From: Chitinophagaceae bacterium
Lineage (GTDB): Bacteria > Bacteroidota > Bacteroidia > Chitinophagales > Chitinophagaceae
Reading direction: 5' to 3'
Length of the DNA stretch: 64,000 bases
Assembly: GCA_016720585.1 (NCBI GenBank)
Contig: JADKKH010000001.1
Location: 372,001 to 436,000 of the forward strand
Shown here in pieces: positions 40,744-49,404 of this stretch (positions are counted from its first letter, which is position 1; every line of letters starts with the position of its first letter). The translations under genes were made by a program, and so were the position numbers. The notes below the pieces were generated by a model. The model saw only the letters and a list, made by a program, of their open reading frames with translations, made no database searches and was not told the origin of the DNA.

Positions 40744-42309
40744 ATGGTTCCTGCCATGTTCATTACACTTAAAACAAAGATCTGGTTAACGATACTCACC
40801 ATCGTTTTGTTGTTTTCCTTTTTTACATTGTATTATTTCCCCGAACAACAGGGACAGGCCATGATGAAAAGTTATAAGAACGAAGTGTTGAACTATGCGA
40901 AAACCGTTGCATTAGGAGTAAACATTGCTTTAAATGAACAGAACTACGAAGGGGTAAAAACGGCCATGGAATATGTAAAAGGGGCGCCGGGTCTTAAGTT
41001 TGTTAGCCTGGTGCAGGTAGACACCCTCCGGGATAAAAATAATAACCCCTTAGGCATCCGGGAAACCATTTTTAAGAGTTTTCCGGATAAGTACAGCCCC
41101 GATTCCGGGCTGGTATCCAATGATACCATTATTATAAAGCGGGCGCCCTTTCAAACGACCATGATGTCGGGGGACATCATGCTGGGTTTTAACTCCGATG
41201 AAATAAAAAAAGCCCAATGGAAGATCCGGAAGACATCCCTGCTGGTCAGTGGGGGAATAATGCTGATAGGTCTCTTGATCGGATTCTGGCTGGCAAAGAA
41301 TATTTCAGTTCCTGTTCGGGCTCTCCGGGATGCCGCCCGGCAGGTTGGCCAGGGTGATCTGACCCCGGTGATAAAAAATTTCCCCCGGGATGAGATCGGT
41401 GAACTGTCAAAAGCCTTTAATACCATGGTGCAGGATATTTCTAAAGCCCGGGAAATACGTAACCAGAATCTGACTTTAACGGATACAAATAAATTATTAA
41501 ATGATACCCTGGCCGACCTTAAAGCCACGCAATCCCAGCTGATCCAATCTGAGAAAATGGCTTCACTCGGGGAGCTTACTGCCGGTATTGCCCATGAGAT
41601 ACAAAACCCCTTAAACTTCGTCAATAATTTTTCGGAATTAAACAAAGAGCTTCTTTCAGAAATGAATGAAGAGATTGGAAAAGGGAATTATGATGAAGTA
41701 AAAGAAATAGCCAGGGATGTGACCGAAAATGAAGAAAAAATAAATCATCATGGTAAAAGAGCCGATGCCATCGTAAAAGGAATGCTGCAGCACAGCCGGA
41801 GCAGTGGCCTAAAAGAACCCACCAATATTAATGCGCTGGCAGATGAATATTTACGGTTGGCCTATCATGGTTTGCGGGCCAAGGACAAATCGTTTAATGC
41901 AACATTGAAAACGGAATATGATGAAACGATCGGTAACATTAATATCATTCCGCAGGATATGGGCCGGGTGATACTCAATTTAATAACCAATGCATTTTAT
42001 GCAGTAGGTGAGAAAAAGAAACAGCAACCCGATTACGAACCAATAGTAACCGTCGCAACCCGGAGTATAAAGACCCCTTTAGGGGGTTTGGGGGTTTTGA
42101 TTTCTGTAAAAGATAACGGGAATGGTATACCTCAAAATGTTCTGGATAAGATCTTTCAACCTTTCTTTACCACCAAACCCACCGGGAAGGGTACGGGATT
42201 GGGTTTGAGCATGAGTTATGATATTGTAACCAAGGGACATGGTGGGGAATTAAAGGTGGAAACCAAAGAAGGGGAAGGTGCTCAATTTATCATTAACTTG
42301 CCCGTATAA
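40744..42309 (+). CDS. Transmembrane HAMP histidine kinase (array kinase 5)
   Basis: A 521-residue kinase (517 if the second ATG at 40756 is used). It has a first membrane span about 10-30, a periplasmic domain about 35-160 that may be a Cache-like or helical sensor, a second span about 164-184, HAMP about 184-236, a coiled coil, HisKA with H284 and HATPase. The core again matches kinases 1-4, but the serine run reads HSRSSG instead of HSRSSSG. A G-rich repeat (42071-42096) inserts KTPLGGLG before the strand leading to G1. The receiver gene starts 16 bp after its stop, making it the closest kinase to the receivers. Confidence 0.92.
   Translation: MVPAMFITLKTKIWLTILTIVLLFSFFTLYYFPEQQGQAMMKSYKNEVLNYAKTVALGVNIALNEQNYEGVKTAMEYVKGAPGLKFVSLVQVDTLRDKNNNPLGIRETIFKSFPDKYSPDSGLVSNDTIIIKRAPFQTTMMSGDIMLGFNSDEIKKAQWKIRKTSLLVSGGIMLIGLLIGFWLAKNISVPVRALRDAARQVGQGDLTPVIKNFPRDEIGELSKAFNTMVQDISKAREIRNQNLTLTDTNKLLNDTLADLKATQSQLIQSEKMASLGELTAGIAHEIQNPLNFVNNFSELNKELLSEMNEEIGKGNYDEVKEIARDVTENEEKINHHGKRADAIVKGMLQHSRSSGLKEPTNINALADEYLRLAYHGLRAKDKSFNATLKTEYDETIGNINIIPQDMGRVILNLITNAFYAVGEKKKQQPDYEPIVTVATRSIKTPLGGLGVLISVKDNGNGIPQNVLDKIFQPFFTTKPTGKGTGLGLSMSYDIVTKGHGGELKVETKEGEGAQFIINLPV
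42071..42096. repeat. G-rich repeat inserted in kinase 5
   Basis: ACCCCTTTAGGGGGT followed by TTGGGGGT; in frame it encodes TPLGGLG between two ATPase strands where sister kinases have only a short charged turn. It shares the GGGGGTTTnGGGG pattern with the element in the adenine deaminase gene (61256-61269) and an ACCCCCT/GGGTCTT pattern with 60014-60034. Confidence 0.6.
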
Positions 42310-42325
42310 ATCATACATTCAGAAT

Positions 42326-42700
42326 ATGAAAATTTTAGTAGTTGACGACGAAAAAGATGTCCAGATACTTTTTGAACAACGTTTCCGAAAAGAGATCAAA
42401 GATAAACAGGTGGAATTTGAATTTGCTTTTTCCGGTGAAGAGGCCCTGGTTTATCTTAACGAACACGAACAGGAAGCCGTTTTGATATTGTCTGATATTA
42501 ATATGCCGGGTATGAGTGGCCTGGAACTACTGGATCAGATAAAACAAAAATACCACAAACCACCACCCGTTGTTATGATGATAACGGCCTACGGGGATGC
42601 GGAAAATTTTAATACCGCCAAGCAATTGGGTGCCGATGATTTCCTGACCAAACCAGTGGATTTTACGTCCTTAAAAGAAAAACTTAAAACGATTCATTGA
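42326..42700 (+). CDS. Stand-alone receiver (response regulator)
   Basis: A 124-residue single REC domain: acidic pocket D7-D8, phosphoacceptor D57 in LILSDINMPGMSG, the switch threonine in MITAYGD, and the lysine in DFLTKPVDF. It has no output domain. ATG 42326 starts exactly at the REC fold; the open frame upstream overlaps kinase 5. It lies between kinase 5 and the receiver-cyclase, which overlaps its stop by one base (TGATG). I infer that it takes phosphate from one or more of the five receiver-less kinases and acts as a shuttle or sink. Confidence 0.94.
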   Translation: MKILVVDDEKDVQILFEQRFRKEIKDKQVEFEFAFSGEEALVYLNEHEQEAVLILSDINMPGMSGLELLDQIKQKYHKPPPVVMMITAYGDAENFNTAKQLGADDFLTKPVDFTSLKEKLKTIH

Positions 42701-43740
42701 TGGCAAAGATATTAGTGGCTGATGATGAGGTAGACCTCGAAATGCTGATCAAACAGAAATTCCGACAGAAGATTCGGGAGCAGCAGTATGAGTTTGTTTT
42801 TGCCATGAACGGAAATGATGCATTGGAAAAAATACTACTGCACCCCGATGTGGATATTGTGCTGAGCGATATCAATATGCCGGAAATGGATGGACTGACA
42901 CTGCTTAGCCGGCTGAGTGAATCCAACCCGTTAATTAAATCAGTGATCGTTTCTGCCTATGGTGATATGGACAATATACGTACGGCGATGAACCGCGGTG
43001 CCTTTGATTTCATTACCAAGCCGGTGAATTTTGAAGACCTGGAACTGACGATGGAGAAAACGATCAAACATGTGAACCAGTTGCGGGAAACCATGAAAGC
43101 CATCAAGGAAAACAATATTCTGAAGATGTATGTGGATGAGACCGTGTTGAATTTTATGGGGGGCCGGGAGTTTGAATCATCCCTGATGGTAAGTGAAACG
43201 GTGCATGCTACCGTAGCCTTTATTGACATCTGTAGTTTTACCACCATCAGTGAAAATGAAACACCGGAAATGGTCGTGAAGCTGCTGAATAAATATTTTG
43301 ATGTGATGGTGAAAGAGATCATTGCACAGGGTGGATATATTGATAAATTTATCGGGGATGCGATCATGGTTGTTTTCAAAGGAGAATATCACCTGGACAG
43401 GGCGATCGATTCCTGCCTGGCTGTCAGAAAAAAAATTGAAGAACTACCGAATGAATCCGGCAATATATTCTTTGCACCGAAAGTCTCTATTGGTATTAAC
43501 AGCGGTGAAATGATCTCGGGAAATATCGGATCGGCCAGTCTGCGCCGGCTGGATTATACGGTTATTGGTGATGCGGTGAATACTGCGCAACGTTTGCAAT
43601 CTGCTGCAGGTCCGGGCCAGATCGTTATCAATGAAGCCGCATTCGAAAAAGTAAAAGAATCATTTAACTGCCGGAAAGTAGGGGAAGTGAGCCTGAAAAA
43701 TAAATCAGCCCCGATGGTTATCTATGAAGTGATGGATTAA
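42700..43740 (+). CDS. Receiver-adenylate cyclase (class III)
   Basis: A 346-residue response regulator with REC about 1-120 (D57 in VLSDINMPEMDG), a short linker, and a class III cyclase domain about 165-346. Both metal aspartates are present (D176 in AFIDICSF, D220 in FIGDAIM), as are the transition-state pair N294 and R298 (AVNTAQRL). The base-selecting pair is K216 and T287, the lysine-threonine combination known from cyanobacterial CyaC-type adenylate cyclases, so the product should be cAMP. ATG 42700 overlaps the upstream stop, giving tight coupling. Phosphorylation of D57 by the array kinases probably controls cAMP synthesis. It ends 30 bp from the convergent cNMP-binding gene. Confidence 0.94.
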   Translation: MAKILVADDEVDLEMLIKQKFRQKIREQQYEFVFAMNGNDALEKILLHPDVDIVLSDINMPEMDGLTLLSRLSESNPLIKSVIVSAYGDMDNIRTAMNRGAFDFITKPVNFEDLELTMEKTIKHVNQLRETMKAIKENNILKMYVDETVLNFMGGREFESSLMVSETVHATVAFIDICSFTTISENETPEMVVKLLNKYFDVMVKEIIAQGGYIDKFIGDAIMVVFKGEYHLDRAIDSCLAVRKKIEELPNESGNIFFAPKVSIGINSGEMISGNIGSASLRRLDYTVIGDAVNTAQRLQSAAGPGQIVINEAAFEKVKESFNCRKVGEVSLKNKSAPMVIYEVMD

Positions 43741-43770
43741 TCCCGGCGATTTCAAAAACGAAAAAAAAAT

Positions 43771-44226
43771 CTACCGGTTTGCAGCAACGGCTTTTTCATT
43801 CTGTGCCCGTAAGCGCTGGCAAAGAATTTTAATAAACCCTTTTGCTACTTCCGGTCTTGTTTCCACTAATTCATAAAAGGGCTCCTGGTCTATTTTGAAT
43901 AAAAAGCAATCGGTATTTGCCGTGGCAGATGCCGAGCGGGTTTCGGAATCGAGTAAGGATAATTCTCCGAACACCTCTTTTTCTTTCAGTACCGCCAGGG
44001 TGGTTGAACCTTTGTGAATTTTTACTTCTCCCTTATAAATAACAAACATGCAATCGCCGATATCACCTTCTGAAAATAATTTGGCGCCTTTTTCAAACTC
44101 TTCTTCCTGCATCAGTGGGGCAAGTTCAGACAGAATCGTCTCCGGGCTTTCACGGAATATGGCCAGTGATTTCAGGATAAGCACTTTTTCAAAAAGAAGT
44201 AATTTGTCCGGGCTAAGCTTACTCAT
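43771..44226 (-). CDS. Cyclic-nucleotide-binding domain protein without output domain
   Basis: A 151-residue protein made of one cNMP-binding beta roll (about 20-125) plus C-terminal helices. The phosphate-binding cassette is FGELSLLDSETRSASAT with the key glutamate E88 and arginine R97, as in functional cAMP binders. There is no helix-turn-helix, so it is not a Crp-type regulator; it probably works through protein contact. Its start lies 9 bp after the NTT-HEAT gene, strongly suggesting a functional pair, and it is the last gene of the minus-strand array. Both strands here encode a cyclase, so its ligand may be made locally. Confidence 0.92.
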   Translation of the reverse strand: MSKLSPDKLLLFEKVLILKSLAIFRESPETILSELAPLMQEEEFEKGAKLFSEGDIGDCMFVIYKGEVKIHKGSTTLAVLKEKEVFGELSLLDSETRSASATANTDCFLFKIDQEPFYELVETRPEVAKGFIKILCQRLRAQNEKAVAANR

Positions 44227-44235
44227 GGGTTAAAA

Positions 44236-46983
44236 TTAATTAATTGCAGCTGCAAATACAGCCGTTTCTTTTAATAAGGGATTCTCCGACTGCAGGTATT
44301 TATGAATCAGTGGTGCTTCCACTTTATGGTTTAGTTTTTTGGTGAAATAAAGGGAACAGGATTTTGTCCAGATATTATAACTTGTTTTAGTATCGGAGAG
44401 AATATCAGTTAAAATGGCATTTATATCCGGGAAAATATCTTTTGGAAACAGGCTCTTCAGTAAATCACACCGGTGCTCAAGATCGCCAAACTCGAAAGCA
44501 GCATTAAAAGGATTGGCAAATTCCTTTTTTACCGTCATATCCACCAGTTCAATGGCATTGGCATTGGTTTCCTTTTTATTTATTTCGATGGCAGCTTTTA
44601 TTTTACTGATCTTATCCCGGTCATAAATAAAGGAAAACAGGAACAACAGGGTTTCCCGGATCTCCTGCAGTTCCAGGTCTAATGCCCCGGACAACACCGC
44701 GTATTTTTCTTTTTGTGTTACTATTTTTTTCTGCATGTGCAGAATAGTGGCTGCATTAATGAGTTGAAAACGGATAAGGCTTTCAACAAAGGGCTGATTG
44801 GTTTTATCCGATTTAAAATGACAACGGTGAAGCACTTTTATGATATAGGGTTCAAAACCGGGCAATTCAGAAATAAGCGCCATAAGGATTTCATGTGCAG
44901 CTTTTCCACCTATGCGGCCGGTGGCATGTAAAAGGTTTTCTTTTTGTTTTGCCGGGCATTTGTTCTCCAGGATACGGCTCTTCAGGTAGGGTAATGATTT
45001 TTCGCGGGCAATGATCAATGCCTCAATGACATCTTTTTCGTGGTCATCTATTTTTTTAATAAGTTGTTCCAGGCATACCTGGGACGGATGATATCCCATG
45101 GCCTTAATGGCGTTGATCCGGAGAATGGGATCGGGATCGTTTAACAGGGAAACAAGTTCATTATCGAAATGACCTTTACCGGTTTCACAAAGCATAATAA
45201 GCGCTTCTTTTTTTTCTGCCGGATCCGCGGATACCAGGAATTCTTTTATTCTTTTTTCTGCGTCTTCTATGTTCAGGGATACCTGGCTATGATTCAGAAT
45301 GGAAATGATTGATGAATTACGAATCAAGGCATCCGGGCTCTGCATCAGGGGAACAATAATAGCATCCTGAAAGGCAATTTCAGCCAGCACTTTAATGGCT
45401 TCACCGCGGATAATATCTGCCGGATGATTTTCAATAATAGCGGAAAGCCAGGATTCCGCTTCTTTAATATGCAATTCGCTGACAAGCCGCAGCGCTTCGC
45501 TAACCACTGTTACAGAAGGGTGATGCAGGGCATGAATAATAAGCCGGTTACTTTCTGTTCCACTCCGGCTACCCAGCGTTCTTAATATATACAACACTTC
45601 CAACTCGGTGCCAGTGTTAATTTTTTCTTCAATCAGTTCCCGGGCTGCCGGATCATAAAGGTTAAATTCTTCCTGGCTGAAATAACGGCTACTGATTGTT
45701 TTGATCAGTGTTTTCAGGTATTGCTGATGAACCCTGAAAATACCCATGATCCAGGCTACAGCCAGTCCAAGCAACACATAGCTCAGCGTTTGCAGATCGA
45801 ATATTTTCAGTTTCATAAAGACCAAAAGAAATAATCCCGAAAAAAGATAGGCAAAGGGATCCATGATCCCTTTTACAATATTGTGTGCTCTTAACCGCTC
45901 CAGCGTGGAAAGGGGTTGCATCAACGTCAGCAACACCGGAGAATTGATGGCAGAGTTTAATACGTCGACGACAATAGCCGACAAACCAAAAATATATAGA
46001 ACCATTTTTGTGTTATAGGTGAGGACATTGGTAAGCAGTAATGCCGTAATGAGAATAATAAGCAGGAGCGGGGTAATGACTAATGCTGCCCGGTTTCCGA
46101 GCCAATATAACAAGCGGCTGGTAACAAGAATTTTGATTAGCAGGGCAATTAACCGCGCGATGGCCAGGAAAAAGGCAATAAAACGGGCAAACTCTACGTC
46201 ATTTTTATAAGCATGCTTCACTTCTGAATAAAAACCAAAATTGATAAGAACAATACAGGCCGATACGATCAGGGAAAGAACCGCTACTCTCCGGATCAGG
46301 ATATTGGCCGTAAAATCTTTAACGATCGTATTTAAAACCGGACCGTGTTTGGATGAATCAGCGTGATGACCCTTTGTGGATTTTTCTGCCTGCAAAACTT
46401 TTTTCAGAAAAGGGAATGATAACCCGATACATAAAAATCCAACCAGTAGAAGATTGGCCGTTCCGGTAATAGCCACAATAAGCACGGCAACGGAATAGCC
46501 GATAAATTTAGCGGGAATATCTCCTGCACTGATGACACCAAATAATCGTTTGCTCTGGCGTACATCATATAATTGAGAAGCCATTCCCCAGAACATCAGG
46601 TTGTTCAGCAGGTATAAAACATTAAACCAGGCCAGCATCACGAAGAAAAACCAATCGTCCGTTATATAAGCTGCGCCTGCCCTGAATAGAATCATGCTGG
46701 CCGCAAGTACAATCGTTATTATTACTGATAACCGGGAAGAAGATACCCGGTGTTCCAGTTTACCATAAAAAAATCCTGCTGCCCATAATAATATAGAAGA
46801 AATGATGAATACGTAGGCAAGGTCCGATACAGGATAATGTTCAAGGAATCGGGAAAAAGAAGCCGTAAAAAAGAAGGCGATACCAGCCCCCTGGAAAAAT
46901 TGAAGTAAAAATAATTTTTGTACCAGCCACCATTCGTCTCTCCGTACATTCAGGGCTCTTAATAAAGACCGGGATATTTTCAT
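44236..46983 (-). CDS. NTT/MFS-like membrane protein fused to HEAT repeats
   Basis: A 915-residue protein. The first ~430 residues contain about twelve membrane segments in the arrangement of nucleotide transporters of the ATP/ADP-translocase (NTT) type; the opening RRDEWWLVQKLFLLQFFQG and LFGVISAGDIPAKFIGY are typical of this bacterial group. The remaining ~480 residues are helical HEAT-like repeats, for example DPILRINAIKAMGYHP. HEAT-fused NTT proteins, some with cNMP-binding domains, have been described in free-living bacteria, but transport has not been shown for them as far as I know. Here the cNMP-binding domain is a separate gene 9 bp downstream. Substrate and even transport activity are open. 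Confidence 0.82.
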   Translation of the reverse strand: MKISRSLLRALNVRRDEWWLVQKLFLLQFFQGAGIAFFFTASFSRFLEHYPVSDLAYVFIISSILLWAAGFFYGKLEHRVSSSRLSVIITIVLAASMILFRAGAAYITDDWFFFVMLAWFNVLYLLNNLMFWGMASQLYDVRQSKRLFGVISAGDIPAKFIGYSVAVLIVAITGTANLLLVGFLCIGLSFPFLKKVLQAEKSTKGHHADSSKHGPVLNTIVKDFTANILIRRVAVLSLIVSACIVLINFGFYSEVKHAYKNDVEFARFIAFFLAIARLIALLIKILVTSRLLYWLGNRAALVITPLLLIILITALLLTNVLTYNTKMVLYIFGLSAIVVDVLNSAINSPVLLTLMQPLSTLERLRAHNIVKGIMDPFAYLFSGLFLLVFMKLKIFDLQTLSYVLLGLAVAWIMGIFRVHQQYLKTLIKTISSRYFSQEEFNLYDPAARELIEEKINTGTELEVLYILRTLGSRSGTESNRLIIHALHHPSVTVVSEALRLVSELHIKEAESWLSAIIENHPADIIRGEAIKVLAEIAFQDAIIVPLMQSPDALIRNSSIISILNHSQVSLNIEDAEKRIKEFLVSADPAEKKEALIMLCETGKGHFDNELVSLLNDPDPILRINAIKAMGYHPSQVCLEQLIKKIDDHEKDVIEALIIAREKSLPYLKSRILENKCPAKQKENLLHATGRIGGKAAHEILMALISELPGFEPYIIKVLHRCHFKSDKTNQPFVESLIRFQLINAATILHMQKKIVTQKEKYAVLSGALDLELQEIRETLLFLFSFIYDRDKISKIKAAIEINKKETNANAIELVDMTVKKEFANPFNAAFEFGDLEHRCDLLKSLFPKDIFPDINAILTDILSDTKTSYNIWTKSCSLYFTKKLNHKVEAPLIHKYLQSENPLLKETAVFAAAIN

Positions 46984-46996
46984 GCCGTTTATTTTT

Positions 46997-47608
46997 TTAT
47001 TGATCCCCGGGGAGATTGGTGGCTTTTAGTTTTAAGAGTTGAGCGGTCTTTTTAGGTTGACGTAGTTGTTGGGAACTTTTTGTAAAATACCGATGGAATT
47101 CTAAAAAACCAATCTGCTTCTGCATCCAGTCGATATGATCTTTTACAAAACCAAAATCAAGAAACTCTTTGTACAGGCTGTTACTGATGGGTTCAAAATC
47201 ATCCCGGCCCAGGTAATCCAGGTCGGCATCGCAGATAATTTGTTCCAACTTTGTTTTCGGGGATTGCGGAATTTTTGTAGCCATGATCAGGCCGCAGATC
47301 TTTTTAATCTGCGGAGGGGTTAATCCAAATCCCGGCAATTCTTCTATTCCGAGTTCACAGCCTTTTTGTTCATGACCTGCATATACAAAAAGAAAACCCG
47401 TGTCGTGATAAAGGGCGGCCACTTTCAGCAAAAAAAGATCTTGTTCATTCGTAATTCCTTCCCGGGTGGCTATCTGCTGCGTTTGTTCGAGTACATCCAG
47501 GGTATGACCAAGGCTATGATAGGTATAACGGGGCGATAGTCCCTGTTGCAGTTTGGCAACAATATGGGAGTGAATGGAATGATAAATTGCTGAGTAGCGG
47601 CTGTTCAT
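46997..47608 (-). CDS. HD-domain phosphohydrolase-like protein
   Basis: A 203-residue HD-superfamily protein. Metal ligands visible are H31/H35 in YHSLGHT, the H68-D69 doublet in ALYHDTGF, and D127/D129 in ICDADLDYLG. The family hydrolyses phosphate esters, often of nucleotides. It lies 13 bp upstream of the NTT-HEAT gene and 52 bp downstream of a cyclase gene, so a nucleotide or cyclic-nucleotide substrate is plausible, though the sequence does not show which. It is shorter than an HD-GYP domain and lacks the GYP motif. Confidence 0.85.
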   Translation of the reverse strand: MNSRYSAIYHSIHSHIVAKLQQGLSPRYTYHSLGHTLDVLEQTQQIATREGITNEQDLFLLKVAALYHDTGFLFVYAGHEQKGCELGIEELPGFGLTPPQIKKICGLIMATKIPQSPKTKLEQIICDADLDYLGRDDFEPISNSLYKEFLDFGFVKDHIDWMQKQIGFLEFHRYFTKSSQQLRQPKKTAQLLKLKATNLPGDQ

Positions 47609-47660
47609 TGATAAAATTCAAATTCAAGATAAGAAATCATCCAGATAAACCATACCGTCT

Positions 47661-49340
47661 TTATTTACTGAGCATCTCTTCCGCACCGGTCCAGTTTTCC
47701 GGGACACCGTTTTTTAGATATTTCAAAGCATTGTCCATAAAAAAAGCGGCGGTACGATCTTCCGGATCTGTTGTTAAAACAGACTGAAATCCCTGGATAG
47801 CATTTTCAAATTCCTGGTTAAAATAGTGGGTCATGGATAGGTTAAAGGAATCCAGGGTTGTTGTCTTCTTTTTCAATTCTATTCCCGGGTATCCATTTAT
47901 ACATTCAATAATGCTGAGCAGGTTGTATTTGCCTTTTAATTGCACTTTGCCGAGATGCCGCAAATCATATTTATCCGGGCTGCTGATCTGTTCAAGTGTT
48001 TCACCACTTATTAGCAGGGGTGACCGGTAATATTTGGTAAGACTTTCAATTCGTGCTGCTGTATTCACAGTATCTGAAATGGTAGCAGCATCCAGCCGGT
48101 GTTCATCACCGGTAATACCCATGATCAATGGACCCGTATGCATACCTATGCCCGCTTTTATTATGGGCAGTCCCTGGGATTGACGTTCCAGGTTCAATTC
48201 AAAAACAGCTTTTTGCATGCCTACTGCTGCATTCAAAGCATCATCCGGGTGGCGGGGGAATATCGCCATGATCGAGTCACCCAAATATTGGTTGATAAAT
48301 CCATGGTTCGATCGTATAACAGGACCCAGACGTTCATTAAAAGAAGAAACAAAACGGAAGTTTTCATCGGGCGTCATTTGTTCCGAGAGAGAAGTAAAAT
48401 CCCGTATGTCCGTAAATAATACGGTAACGATAATTTCTGCCTGGTCGCCGAGCTTTACATCTGTCAGTGATTCTTTTCCCAATAACCGGATGAATTCGTT
48501 GGGCACAAATTTTTTAGTGACTTCATGTATACGCAGAATAGCTTCTTCCCTTTCACGGACCTCCCGGATATTTTTTTCGTAAAGCGTTGCACTTTCAATT
48601 GCAGTGGACGACTGTAATGCCAGGGTGACAAGCAATTTCAGATGAGCCGCAGAATATTGTTCGGCCTCTTTGCCTGCAAGGATAATAGCGCCGAGAATGC
48701 GTTGCTTGACTTTCATAGCAGCATAAATGAGCGAATGCACATCCGTTTGTATGATACCTTTTTCTATTAGTACTGATAGATCACTCATGATCTCTGACTG
48801 GCCGCTTAACCCGATCTTAAGAAGAATTCCGCTGTTGGTACGGAGCCGTTCTTCATTGAAAAGGGCTTCACCCGCAATGGCAGGAATCGTTAATTGCCTG
48901 CCTTCTTCATCCCAAAGTACTATCACCCCGCTGTTTGATGGAATAGAATGTATGGCCTGTTCAAGCGTAAGTTGGGCAATTACATCCGGATCGATGGTCT
49001 CCGTAAGTTTTTCGGAAAAATTATAAATGACATTCAGTTCCTGGTATAAGTTGAGCACTTCGGTTCCCAGTTTCTTTTTCTCTGATTCCTTTTGTAACAT
49101 CAATGATAAAAGACTGGCCATGATGGCCGCCTGATCATCGCCTTTCACGTATCCTGAAATTTCACCTTCCAGTGTTACCGGGAAAGTTTGCGCTTCATCT
49201 GTTGATGCAGTTCCAAATAGAATAGTATGCTGACTGTCTTCAACAACGATGGCTGCTTTTGTCATAGTTGTCCAGGTCAGCAACCAGGCAGTTGTTTCAG
49301 ATTTTTTCCCCAGTAATGATTTTAAAGTTGGTTGAGCCAT
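47661..49340 (-). CDS. GAF-class III nucleotidyl cyclase with atypical base-selecting residues
   Basis: A 559-residue protein: an N-terminal ~80-residue region of unknown type, a coiled coil, a GAF domain (about 105-250), a linker helix, a class III cyclase domain (about 300-480) and a TPR-like tail. Metal aspartates D311 (LFTDIRDF) and D355 (YLGDSIM) and the pair N426/R430 are all present, so catalysis should be possible. The residues that select the base are Q351 and A419, instead of the lysine and threonine/aspartate of adenylate cyclases or glutamate and cysteine/serine of guanylate cyclases. The product therefore cannot be read from the sequence. It follows a receiver gene by 64 bp and precedes the HD gene. 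Confidence 0.9.
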   Translation of the reverse strand: MAQPTLKSLLGKKSETTAWLLTWTTMTKAAIVVEDSQHTILFGTASTDEAQTFPVTLEGEISGYVKGDDQAAIMASLLSLMLQKESEKKKLGTEVLNLYQELNVIYNFSEKLTETIDPDVIAQLTLEQAIHSIPSNSGVIVLWDEEGRQLTIPAIAGEALFNEERLRTNSGILLKIGLSGQSEIMSDLSVLIEKGIIQTDVHSLIYAAMKVKQRILGAIILAGKEAEQYSAAHLKLLVTLALQSSTAIESATLYEKNIREVREREEAILRIHEVTKKFVPNEFIRLLGKESLTDVKLGDQAEIIVTVLFTDIRDFTSLSEQMTPDENFRFVSSFNERLGPVIRSNHGFINQYLGDSIMAIFPRHPDDALNAAVGMQKAVFELNLERQSQGLPIIKAGIGMHTGPLIMGITGDEHRLDAATISDTVNTAARIESLTKYYRSPLLISGETLEQISSPDKYDLRHLGKVQLKGKYNLLSIIECINGYPGIELKKKTTTLDSFNLSMTHYFNQEFENAIQGFQSVLTTDPEDRTAAFFMDNALKYLKNGVPENWTGAEEMLSK

Positions 49341-49404
49341 TCCAGTTACAAGTGTTGGTAATTGATACCGGGTGAATTAAACAGGGTTACAGAATCAATA
49401 CAGA

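Noticed and set aside
42957..43379. 140-codon minus-strand frame
   Set aside because: Antisense to the receiver-cyclase, whose catalytic residues are intact.
43741..43770. Bidirectional terminator between the convergent arrays
   Set aside because: Only 30 bp with an A-run and no inverted repeat able to form a stem.
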